Below are positions 8,647-17,185 of a DNA stretch of 64,000 nt, in pieces. A program made the translations under genes and the position numbers. The stretch's first letter is position 1, and each line of letters opens with the position of its first letter. The notes beneath the pieces are model-generated. The model saw nothing but the letters and a program-made list of their open reading frames with translations. It was not told the origin of the DNA and made no database searches. The DNA comes from Ciceribacter thiooxidans (lineage in GTDB: Bacteria; Pseudomonadota; Alphaproteobacteria; Rhizobiales; Rhizobiaceae): assembly GCF_014126615.1 (NCBI RefSeq), contig NZ_CP059897.1, forward strand, positions 868,001 to 932,000, written 5' to 3'.

Positions 8647-9636
8647 ATGACCGAGGGAGCCGACGCCACTGTCGTCCGGGAATTGTTGTCACCGCTGGCG
8701 CCGTTCCTCAACGACCAAACGCTCTACGAAGTGATCGTAAATCGGCCCGGGCAGGTGCTGACGGAGGGCTCAGGTGGGTGGCGGACCTATGATCTGCCCG
8801 GGCTTTCATTCGAAAAATTGATGCGTCTTGCCCGGGCCGTGGCCAGTTTCTCTCATCAGGCGATCGATGAGACCCGACCAATCCTGTCCGCGACGCTCCC
8901 GGGCGACGAACGAATTCAGATTGTCATCCCGCCGGCGACGACCAGGGGCACAGTCAGCATGACCATTCGGAAGCCATCCTCCGTTGCCTTCACACTTGAC
9001 GATCTTGATGACAGGGACTTTTTCGAGGGGACACGAGCAGCCGACGGCGGAGCCACGACACCGGACGTGGAGTTGCGCGAGTTATACCGTGCCGGCCGCT
9101 TCAAGGAGTTTCTGCAGCACGCCGTTATCGCACGCAAGAACATCATCATTTCGGGCGCAACCGGATCGGCCAAGACGACCCTTTCAAAGGCGCTGATCAG
9201 GCATATTCCAGAGGATGAGCGGATTATCTCGATCGAGGACACGCCGGAGTTGGTAATTCCTCAGGCAAACCACGTACGCCTCTTCTATTCCAAGGGCGCT
9301 CAGGGGCTATCGAGTGCCAGCGCGAAAGAACTGCTGGAATCGAGTCTGCGTATGCGGCCGGACCGCATCTTGCTGCAGGAACTTCGTGACGGCACCGCCT
9401 TCTACTACGTCCGCAACGTCAACTCTGGTCACCCTGGATCGATAACGACAGTCCACGCCGACTCTGCCAGCCTCGCGTTCCAGCAGTTGACACTGCTCGT
9501 GAAAGAATCTGACGGCGGGCACAACCTGGAGCGCAAAGACATCGAAGCATTGCTGAGACTGTCGATCGATGTGATCGTTCAGTGCAGTCGAATTGAGGGA
9601 CGGTTCCGGGCGACAGAGGTCTACTTCCGAACGTGA
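8647..9636 (+). CDS. virB11: VirB11 hexameric traffic ATPase
   Basis: 329 residues. VirB11 is a cytoplasmic ring ATPase that switches the machine between pilus assembly and substrate transfer. The P-loop GATGSAKT is at about 170-177, with Ala where most homologues have Gly before Lys (GxTGSGKT). An Asp box (RIISIEDTPEL), Walker B (RILLQELRDG) and the His box (GHPGSITTVHA) follow in order. It is the last virB gene; downstream is about 200 bases with no gene. Confidence 0.92.
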   Translation: MTEGADATVVRELLSPLAPFLNDQTLYEVIVNRPGQVLTEGSGGWRTYDLPGLSFEKLMRLARAVASFSHQAIDETRPILSATLPGDERIQIVIPPATTRGTVSMTIRKPSSVAFTLDDLDDRDFFEGTRAADGGATTPDVELRELYRAGRFKEFLQHAVIARKNIIISGATGSAKTTLSKALIRHIPEDERIISIEDTPELVIPQANHVRLFYSKGAQGLSSASAKELLESSLRMRPDRILLQELRDGTAFYYVRNVNSGHPGSITTVHADSASLAFQQLTLLVKESDGGHNLERKDIEALLRLSIDVIVQCSRIEGRFRATEVYFRT

Positions 9637-9844
9637 GATGGAGGAATGGTCTCAGCGAGGCCCGCCGGCTTTTCACGTTCTTTCCGGGCTCGCCAGATCC
9701 TCGTTCCCCGCGGTGCGTCAGGCCTTCGTTAACCACACCGGACTTCGACTTGCGTGATGCGGGAACCGATGCGATCCGCAACCGTTGATACTGGTTGGCC
9801 GTCCATCTTCAAATGTCTGCATTGCGCCGTCGTGAGGTCGTTAC
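9637..9844. other. Intergenic gap between the virB operon and the sensor gene
   Basis: About 208 bases with no convincing gene on either strand. It presumably holds the virB transcript end and the promoter of the following gene, but I see no clear terminator hairpin or promoter match. Confidence 0.4.
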
Positions 9845-12800
9845 ATGTACGATGCATTTCAGGAAGAGTTGTCTCCTGCATCCCGTCATCTCGTGGAAGC
9901 CGTGCTCGATGGCGTCGCCGAGCCGGTGATCATCAAGGACGACGGCTCGCGCTTCGTCTTTGTCAATGACGCGGCCTGTGCGCTTCTGTGCAAGAGCCGC
10001 TCTGATCTTATCGGGCACACCGACTATGACTTCCTGCCAAAGGAAGAAGCCGACGAGATCGTTGCAACGGACAGACTTGTTCTTTCGACCGGCGAGGAAC
10101 ACCGGTTGGAGGAGACGATCACGGTCGCGGACGGTTCCTCTCGAACCCTGCTGACGAAGAAGCGTTGCGGGACAGTTCGGGTGGGGGCGGCCATCCGGAA
10201 GTTCCTGGTCGCCGTTCTTGTCGATATCACCGACCTTCGTGAGGCTGAGGCAACGCTGCGGGCCAGCGAAGAACACTATCGCTCGCTGGTCGACCTTCAT
10301 CCTCAGGTGCCCTGGACCGCCGATGCCTCCGGGCAAGTCCTAGACGCGGGGCCGAGATGGACAGAGCTGACCGGTTTTCCGGTAGAGGAGTCGCTTGGAA
10401 GTGAATGGGCAAAGGCAGTGCATCCTGAGGACGCCGCAACAGTTCAGCGGGAATGGCAGCATTCCATCGCCAGCGGCGAACCTCTCGACCTCGAGTATCG
10501 GATTATCACGAAGACCGGCGACTATCGCTGGTTTCGTGCCCGCGCCGCGGCCAAGCGGGACAAGGACGGCAAGGTGTTGCGATGGTATGGTGTCCTGGAG
10601 GATGTCGACGAGAGGCGGCGCGCGACCGATGCATTGCGCGAGAGCGAGGCGAGGTTCAGGGCCATTGCAGATGATGCTCCGGTCGTGATCTGGGTCGCAG
10701 GCGAAAATGGTGGCACAAGTTTTCTCAGCCGACTGTGGCGGGAAACGACGGGGCAGAGTGAAGAAGAAGCAGAAGGCTTCGGTTGGCTTGATGCCATTCA
10801 TCCCGATGATCGGGGAAAGGTAGAGAAGGCGTTCCAGCGGGCGAGCAAAGATCATGAGCCGGTGCAAAGCGAGTACCGGTTGAGGCGGGCTGACGGCACA
10901 TGGGCATGGGTGATCGATATCGGCCAGCCGCGCTTTGCCAGCGACGGCACCTTTCTCGGATACATCGGCTCCGTTCTCGACATCAGCGAGCGCCGAACCG
11001 CGGAACTCGCCCAGCAGGAGACGCAGGCCTTCATCACGAGTATTTTCGACAGCAGCCCGGATTGTGTACGCGTGCTTGACATGGACGGACGGCCGACGGG
11101 TATGAACAAGGCCTGTCGGCGACTATTCGGCATCGACGAAGATGCCCCGATATCGGAGCAGACGTGGGACGTCGTCGGCGATCCAGCCGATGCAGAGAGA
11201 GTACAAATCGGCTGGGACGAGGTCAGGGCGGGCCGGGAGGCGCGGTTCGAGATCTCCGTTCGAGACGTGGAGGGAAACGACCGTTGCATGGACGTGATCG
11301 CAGCGCCCGTTCGTGATCGTGACGGGAACCCGATACGGATGCTGACGATCTGGCGTGACATCACGGATTCGCGTCGCGCCAGCGAGGAGTTGAACAGAGC
11401 TCACAAGGAAGCCGAAGCAGCGGCCCACCAACTTGCATCCGTCCTGGAAAGCACCATGGACAGCGTTTTGTCGTTGGATGCGGACTGGCGAATTCATTAC
11501 CTCAACGAGAATGCAAAGAAGCTGCTTCGGATCGGGGACGAAGCTGTCGGCCGCACGCTGTGGGCCTTTTTCCCCAAAGAGGGGACGGAGAGCTTTGCCG
11601 AACACTGCAAGGAAGTCATGGAGCGGCGTGTTCGGTCGTTTTTCGAGGACTATCTGCCTTCCCTCGATATCTGGGTCGAGGCGAATGCGTCACCGTCCGA
11701 CGAGGGCATTTCCGTCTTCTTCCGCGACATTACCGAACGCCGCAGGGCGGAGGAGAACCGACTCCTCGCCCAAAGGCAGATGGTGCATATGGCGCGACAT
11801 GACATGCTAACCGGTCTGGCAAACAGGGTGTTCTTCCGCGAGTGCTTCGAGCTTGCCCTCGCCGAGCAGGAGACGTCCGCCGGCATGGCAGTCCTCTGCA
11901 TGGACCTCGACGGATTCAAGGCCGTGAACGATACCTTTGGCCATCCGACCGGCGATGCTCTGCTTCGGCAGGTTTCCACGCGGCTCGCTCAGGTCGTTCG
12001 TGCCTCCGACATTCTGGCGCGCCTTGGGGGCGACGAGTTCGCCATTATTCAGCCCCTGTCGAAGTCGACGGACGACGCTGTCGCACTCGCCAGACGGATC
12101 ATCGATACCTTGGCCCAGCCCTTCAGCATCGAAGGTGTCACCGCCGTCATCGGTGTCAGCGTGGGGATCGCCTTCGCACCGAAAGACGGCACGTCCGCCG
12201 ACGAACTCATCAAGGCGGCCGACATCGCGCTCTACAGCGCCAAGGCGAGTGGCCGAGGGACGTACCGATGCTTTGACCAGGCCATGCACGCGCAGTTGCA
12301 GGCACATCAGCAGTTGATCGTCGCCTTGCGTGAGGCCCTCGAAAAGGGGGAGCTCGAACTTCACTACCAACCGCTTGTGAATTTGCAGACACGGCAGGTG
12401 ACCGGATGTGAGGCCCTCCTGAGGTGGCGCCATTCCGAAAGAGGCACAATTCCGCCATCCGAGTTCATACCGATTGCCGAGGAAACCGGTCTGCTCGTAC
12501 CGATCGGTGAGTGGATCCTGCGGCAAGCCTGCCGCGAGGCCGCAGGGTGGCCTTCTCACATTAGCGTTGCAGTCAATCTGTCGCCCGTCCAGTTCAAGCA
12601 CAAGGCACTCGTCAAAGTCGTGGCCGACGCCCTTTCAGCCTCGAGTCTCGATCCGGCACGCCTTCAACTCGAGATTACAGAATCGGTTCTGCTGGAGGAA
12701 AGCGAGCATAATCTTGAGATACTCCAGGCCCTGCGCAATATCGGCGTGAAAATCGCACTGGATGACTTCGGCACCGGCTATTCGTCGCTCGGCTATCTGC

Positions 12801-13093
12801 GTAGCTTTCCTTTCGACAAGATAAAGGTCGATCAGGCCTTCGTCCGTGATTTGCCGCAAGGAAAAGAGTCACTTGCTATCGTCCGCGCGGTGGCAGGCCT
12901 TGGCCACAGTCTCGGCATGATGACCACCGTCGAAGGCGTGGAAACCGAGGAGCAGCTGACAGCAGTTAACGTCGAAGGTTTCGACGAGGCGCAAGGCTAC
13001 CTCTTTGCGCGACCGCTGCCGGCCGCGCAAATCCAACTGCTGTTGAAGAACGGAATGACGCAAGGGGAACTGGCTCTGTCGGCGCCCCAGTGA
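9845..13093 (+). CDS. Cytoplasmic multi-PAS diguanylate cyclase/phosphodiesterase (GGDEF-EAL)
   Basis: 1082 residues. It is predicted to make and/or degrade cyclic di-GMP in response to signals sensed by PAS domains. About five PAS units are seen (roughly 15-130, 140-255, 265-385, 395-510 and 535-640). A GGDEF domain follows with an intact GGDEF near residue 728 and an RASD product-inhibition site five residues before it. The EAL domain has EALLRW near 856 and DDFGTGYSS near 975. No signal peptide or membrane helix is visible, so it should be soluble. It lies 114 bases upstream of a response regulator and the che operon, in the same direction. Both catalytic motifs look intact, so the net activity cannot be told from sequence. 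Confidence 0.9.
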   Translation: MYDAFQEELSPASRHLVEAVLDGVAEPVIIKDDGSRFVFVNDAACALLCKSRSDLIGHTDYDFLPKEEADEIVATDRLVLSTGEEHRLEETITVADGSSRTLLTKKRCGTVRVGAAIRKFLVAVLVDITDLREAEATLRASEEHYRSLVDLHPQVPWTADASGQVLDAGPRWTELTGFPVEESLGSEWAKAVHPEDAATVQREWQHSIASGEPLDLEYRIITKTGDYRWFRARAAAKRDKDGKVLRWYGVLEDVDERRRATDALRESEARFRAIADDAPVVIWVAGENGGTSFLSRLWRETTGQSEEEAEGFGWLDAIHPDDRGKVEKAFQRASKDHEPVQSEYRLRRADGTWAWVIDIGQPRFASDGTFLGYIGSVLDISERRTAELAQQETQAFITSIFDSSPDCVRVLDMDGRPTGMNKACRRLFGIDEDAPISEQTWDVVGDPADAERVQIGWDEVRAGREARFEISVRDVEGNDRCMDVIAAPVRDRDGNPIRMLTIWRDITDSRRASEELNRAHKEAEAAAHQLASVLESTMDSVLSLDADWRIHYLNENAKKLLRIGDEAVGRTLWAFFPKEGTESFAEHCKEVMERRVRSFFEDYLPSLDIWVEANASPSDEGISVFFRDITERRRAEENRLLAQRQMVHMARHDMLTGLANRVFFRECFELALAEQETSAGMAVLCMDLDGFKAVNDTFGHPTGDALLRQVSTRLAQVVRASDILARLGGDEFAIIQPLSKSTDDAVALARRIIDTLAQPFSIEGVTAVIGVSVGIAFAPKDGTSADELIKAADIALYSAKASGRGTYRCFDQAMHAQLQAHQQLIVALREALEKGELELHYQPLVNLQTRQVTGCEALLRWRHSERGTIPPSEFIPIAEETGLLVPIGEWILRQACREAAGWPSHISVAVNLSPVQFKHKALVKVVADALSASSLDPARLQLEITESVLLEESEHNLEILQALRNIGVKIALDDFGTGYSSLGYLRSFPFDKIKVDQAFVRDLPQGKESLAIVRAVAGLGHSLGMMTTVEGVETEEQLTAVNVEGFDEAQGYLFARPLPAAQIQLLLKNGMTQGELALSAPQ

Positions 13094-13207
13094 CTTGAAC
13101 ACTTAGAGTTGGAGATGGAACCGGCCTGAGGTTGCGGTTCGAAGTAATGTTGAACGTTTCGGCCCATTCCGGGCCACAGTTCGGGGGAGACCCGTCCGGA
13201 GTAGGTA

Positions 13208-13921
13208 ATGGACGAGTTACGCGTAGCACTGATTGCCGACGATGATGAGTTCTTCAGGATTGCACTTGCGTTCATTCTCAAGAACGAACTCGGGTTTCAA
13301 ACGGTCGTGGAAGCGAGATCGCTTGACGAAGCAATCGACGAACTCTCTGAGCGAGGCAGCTTTGAACTCGCGCTCTTCGACCTTCAGATGCCCGGAATGG
13401 AGAGTGCCGCAAGTCTTGCGGGCGTGCGCGACGTCCACCCGCACCTGAAGATCGGGGTCGTATCGGCCTCCTCCCGCAGGGCTGACATCCTCGCCGCCCT
13501 GGCTGCAGGCATCAACGGATATGTCCCAAAAGGCCTCGGGGCACGGGATCTCGCCAATGCGATCCGCGCGATCATCGAGGGGAGGGTATTCGTGCCCCCT
13601 TCCATCACCGACCGGTCATCCCGGGACGATGAGAAATCCGAAGCGACCTCAATCCCCGATAAAGCGGCCGATCAGGTCGGTCGGACGCTGGCGTCGCTGA
13701 CGCCTCGGCAGCGCGAAGTTCTTTCTCTCCTGGTTCGTGGCCTTTCGAACAAGGAGATCGCCCGTCAGCTGAAGCTTGGTGAGGGAACGATCAAAATTCA
13801 TCTCGCCGCGCTCTTTCGCAGCCTCCAGGTGCGAAATCGCCAGGAGGCGGCGGTCGCCGGTGCGCGTCTCCTGGCGGACCCGGACGTCGGACGACCTAGT
13901 CCCGCCGGCCGACCAACCTAG
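13208..13921 (+). CDS. NarL/FixJ-type response regulator with LuxR DNA-binding domain
   Basis: 237 residues. The receiver domain (about 1-120) has the acidic pocket D11-D13, phosphoacceptor D58 in LFDLQMP and Lys108 in YVPKG, so it should be phosphorylatable. The LuxR helix-turn-helix is at about 160-220 (LTPRQREVLSLLVRGLSNKEIA). No histidine kinase other than CheA is encoded nearby and the che operon has no separate CheY. It may therefore be an output of CheA that controls transcription; this is inference from context. Confidence 0.88.
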   Translation: MDELRVALIADDDEFFRIALAFILKNELGFQTVVEARSLDEAIDELSERGSFELALFDLQMPGMESAASLAGVRDVHPHLKIGVVSASSRRADILAALAAGINGYVPKGLGARDLANAIRAIIEGRVFVPPSITDRSSRDDEKSEATSIPDKAADQVGRTLASLTPRQREVLSLLVRGLSNKEIARQLKLGEGTIKIHLAALFRSLQVRNRQEAAVAGARLLADPDVGRPSPAGRPT

Positions 13922-13989
13922 ATCAACCGGCCGAATAGCGTAGCGGAAGCCCGCGACCTAGTAATATCGCAGCATGTGGAAGGTGGTTC

Positions 13990-14919
13990 GTGACCGGAAC
14001 GCAAGTCAGTACAGATATGGGACGGCTGGCCGAGAGCGTCGCGGCAGGGCTCGGCATGCGCTTTTCGGAACCGGGGCAGGGGCGTTTCACGTCGGCGGTT
14101 CGGCGGGTGATGGTGGCGCATCGGGTTCGCACCGATCGTCTTCTGCAGCAGCTGACTTGGGACGAAGACCTTGTGCGGGATCTCGTGTCCGCTGTGGCAG
14201 TCGGGGAGACGTGTTTCTTCCGCGGCGCGGAGCAGTTCGCCTTCATTCGCGATGAAATCATCCCCGAGATACGTGAGAGGCGCGCTGGCAGCCCCATCCG
14301 TATCTGCAGCATTGGCTGCTCGACAGGTGAAGAACCCTATTCGCTAGCGATCCTGTGCGCGGCGGAGGGCCTCTCGGACGAGGTGCAGATCACGGGTTTC
14401 GACATTCGCCGCAAAGCGTTGGCGCGCGCCAGAGACGGCGAATACGATTCCTGGTCCCTGAGGAGGCTCCCTCCCGCCTTCAGGCAACGATACTTCATAC
14501 CCACAGGACGACGCTTTCGCCTCAGGCGCTCGATCGCCACGCAGGTCGGGTTTCACCTCCTCGACGTGGCGGCGCAAGACGTCGCATCGCCGGATGTGCA
14601 GGGTGGCTATGATCTCGTTCTTTGCCGCAACCTGCTCGTCTACTACGAGCAGACCTCGGTGAACCGGATAGGCCGCCATCTCTTCGAGTGCCTTTCGCAG
14701 GGCGGTTGGTTGATCACGGCACCCGTCGATCCCCTGATTCCCAAGGTTGCTCCGTTCCTGACCATGACGACCGAAGCAGGTGTCGTGTACCGTCGGGCGG
14801 CAACCGCAGAACCCCCATCGTCACTGAACACGGATGCAGCACCCGACGTGAAGCCGAATGGCACTCAACCGCGACGGCCGAATGACCGCCGCAAGCCGCC
14901 AGGGGAGATATCAACGTGA
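13990..14919 (+). CDS. cheR: CheR chemoreceptor methyltransferase
   Basis: 309 residues with a GTG start preceded by GGAAGGTGG. CheR transfers methyl groups from S-adenosylmethionine to receptor glutamates. An N-terminal helical CheR domain is followed by the SAM-binding fold with ICSIGCSTGEEPYS (about 105-118) and DLVLCRNLLVYY (about 208-219). The C-terminal 40 residues are polar and probably disordered. It is the first gene of a tightly overlapping che operon; its stop overlaps the GTG start of cheW. Confidence 0.9.
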   Translation: MTGTQVSTDMGRLAESVAAGLGMRFSEPGQGRFTSAVRRVMVAHRVRTDRLLQQLTWDEDLVRDLVSAVAVGETCFFRGAEQFAFIRDEIIPEIRERRAGSPIRICSIGCSTGEEPYSLAILCAAEGLSDEVQITGFDIRRKALARARDGEYDSWSLRRLPPAFRQRYFIPTGRRFRLRRSIATQVGFHLLDVAAQDVASPDVQGGYDLVLCRNLLVYYEQTSVNRIGRHLFECLSQGGWLITAPVDPLIPKVAPFLTMTTEAGVVYRRAATAEPPSSLNTDAAPDVKPNGTQPRRPNDRRKPPGEIST

Positions 14920-15557
14920 CGCCCCAAAACACGCAGTCCCGTTCGGCAATCGATTGGATCGACGTCCGCTCGCGGATGAATGCGGCGATAGCGCAGACCG
15001 AAGCGCTACTCTTCCCGGCCGCCCGACACGCCGCGTCTTTGCGGAACCCGGAAGAGAAAAAGGGAGGCATTTCGCAGGGGAGCGAGGACGCTGGCATTGC
15101 CATGGCGTTTACACTTGCAGGACAGAGGTTCGCAATCGAGCTTTACCTGATCTGTGAGGTCGTCGCCAAGCTCAGGGTCACGCCGCTCGCCGGGGCGCCG
15201 CCGCATCTCGTTGGCATCCACGACATGCATGGTGATCTGCTGCCGGTCTTCGATCTGCGTCCATTGTTGGAATTGCCCTGCGGCGACGAAAGCACCACGG
15301 ACTGGGGTATCGTAGTCGGCGCGTCTCGACCGGAGTTTACCGTCCTTTGCGAGAGCATTCCGGAGATCATAGCGCTTGCCCCCGACAACCGGGACCGCGA
15401 CTCCACGGCGGACGACGAGGCCGACAGCGGTCGCAGGGTTGTGCCCGAGCCGGATATTCGTCGCCTCGATGAACGGTTCCTCCTGACGGATCCGCGCCTT
15501 TTTCCTGAGAGATCGGACGCAGGAATATCTCCGCCTGCTGCAAAGGAGATTGGGTGA
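14916..15557 (+). CDS. cheW: CheW-like coupling protein
   Basis: 213 residues with a GTG start and AGGGGAGA upstream. CheW links receptors to CheA. The CheW domain covers about 60-160 (AMAFTLAGQRFAIELYLICEVV, then GIHDMHGDLLPVFDLRPLL). About 50 polar residues on each side make it longer than the usual 150-residue CheW. It overlaps cheR by 4 bases and the next gene by 1 base. Confidence 0.85.
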   Translation: MTPQNTQSRSAIDWIDVRSRMNAAIAQTEALLFPAARHAASLRNPEEKKGGISQGSEDAGIAMAFTLAGQRFAIELYLICEVVAKLRVTPLAGAPPHLVGIHDMHGDLLPVFDLRPLLELPCGDESTTDWGIVVGASRPEFTVLCESIPEIIALAPDNRDRDSTADDEADSGRRVVPEPDIRRLDERFLLTDPRLFPERSDAGISPPAAKEIG

Positions 15558-17185
15558 TGAAACGCATTTGGCGAAGTGGTCTCTACGGGAGGCTCGGGAT
15601 CGCCGTATTCTTGCTTGTCGCCGCCGTGGCCTTGCTCCTCACCTCGAGCTGGATCGCTCTGAACCGCGTGCGGAATGACCTTTCGCTGGCGTCTGCGCTC
15701 GCCAATGGGCGGATATTCCATGAAATGCTGTACACAGCCAGCCGCCTTGAGGCTCCCGGCAGTCCTACTTCGTTCGAGCGGGCACATCAGCTGAGGCACC
15801 TGATGGGGCGCTACGAACAAGTGCTGGATGATCTCGACTCGGGAATGAAACAACCGGAGCAATCCCCGTCTGAAACGACCGAAATGCTCAACTCGGCGCG
15901 CATTCGCGCCCTTTGGCAGGCAGAGGTGAAGCCCGCGCTCGAGTCCGCAATCGCGGCGGCGCCACTGAATGAAGCGGCGCTCGACGATCTGGAGCAGAAG
16001 ATCAGAGACTACGCGGCACACTTCGAGGGCTATGTAGGCTCAATTGAACAAACGGCGACGACGCGACTGCAACGTTCTGAGTTGCTGCAGCTCGGCCTTG
16101 CCGCCGTCACCATCGTAACGCTCTTCCTCATGTTGCGGGTCGTTCGGCAGTTCATCGGACGGGTGCGTGCACTTGCGGCGATCGCCAAGCTGATCAGCGC
16201 AGGCGACCTCACCCAGAGAGCACCCGTGGACGGCGACGACGAACTGAGCGTCCTCAATACATCCTTCAACATGACGACGGACAAGCTTGCGGGAATGATC
16301 GAGAAGGAACGAAGTGCCAAGGAAAGGCTGGAACGCCTGCTTGGGACGATCGCCGAAACGGCGCAGCATCTCTCATCGTCGGCCGCGGAGATCCTTGCAG
16401 GAACCACGCTCCAGGCGGAAGGCATGCGCGAACAGTCGGTCGCCGTCGCCGAGACGGTCAAGAGCGTCGATGATGTTCGCGGAACCGCGGTGCAGGCCGC
16501 CGAGCGCGCTCAGCAGGTTTCCGCCGCATACGATTCCGCCGTGCGCATAAGCAGTGAAGGACGTCGCGCTCTCGATGAAACGGTCGGAGCTATGAATGCC
16601 GTTAGCCGTCGCACCGAGAGCATCGCCAACGATATTCTTTCCCTTGTCGAAAGCAGCCTCGAGATCGGCGAGATCGTGTCCGTGGTGTCGGAAATCGCCG
16701 ATCAAACCAATCTTCTGGCGTTGAACGCGGCCATCGAAGCGTCCCGCGCAGGTGAACACGGCAGAGGCTTCAATGCCGTCGCGACCGAAATCAGGGCGCT
16801 GGCCGACCAGTCCAAGATCGCCACGGCGAGGGTAAGGCGAATACTGATGGAGAACCAGAAATCGACCAATGCTGCGGTGATCGGCACGGAGGAAGGCAGC
16901 AAGAGTGTCGGGCGCGCTTTGGAGACGGTGACCCAGGCGGGCGACACCATACGCCAACTCGAGACGATCATTGCCGAGTCGGCGCGCTCGGTTGCCCAGA
17001 TCGCTGCCTCGGCGGGGCAACAGAAAGCCGGCATGAAGCAGATCCAGGACGCCATGCACGACATTGAACAGGCGAGCAGTCAGAATCTCTCCGCCATCAG
17101 ACAGTCGGAAGAGGCCGCAAAGGATCTCAATAGATTGGGGTCGAGGCTCCAACGCCTGCTGACCGAACACGGCGGTGAAGTGTGA
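15557..17185 (+). CDS. Methyl-accepting chemotaxis protein
   Basis: 542 residues. It is a transmembrane chemoreceptor: helix 1 at about 11-33, a periplasmic ligand domain of about 140 residues, helix 2 at about 173-195, HAMP to about 250, then the signalling domain whose conserved tip (ADQTNLLALNAAIEASRAGE) is near 380-400. There is no C-terminal pentapeptide for CheR/CheB docking. The ATG at 15557 is chosen over GTG 15554 because AGGAG at 15544-15548 is 8 bases away. It overlaps cheA. Confidence 0.9.
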   Translation: MKRIWRSGLYGRLGIAVFLLVAAVALLLTSSWIALNRVRNDLSLASALANGRIFHEMLYTASRLEAPGSPTSFERAHQLRHLMGRYEQVLDDLDSGMKQPEQSPSETTEMLNSARIRALWQAEVKPALESAIAAAPLNEAALDDLEQKIRDYAAHFEGYVGSIEQTATTRLQRSELLQLGLAAVTIVTLFLMLRVVRQFIGRVRALAAIAKLISAGDLTQRAPVDGDDELSVLNTSFNMTTDKLAGMIEKERSAKERLERLLGTIAETAQHLSSSAAEILAGTTLQAEGMREQSVAVAETVKSVDDVRGTAVQAAERAQQVSAAYDSAVRISSEGRRALDETVGAMNAVSRRTESIANDILSLVESSLEIGEIVSVVSEIADQTNLLALNAAIEASRAGEHGRGFNAVATEIRALADQSKIATARVRRILMENQKSTNAAVIGTEEGSKSVGRALETVTQAGDTIRQLETIIAESARSVAQIAASAGQQKAGMKQIQDAMHDIEQASSQNLSAIRQSEEAAKDLNRLGSRLQRLLTEHGGEV

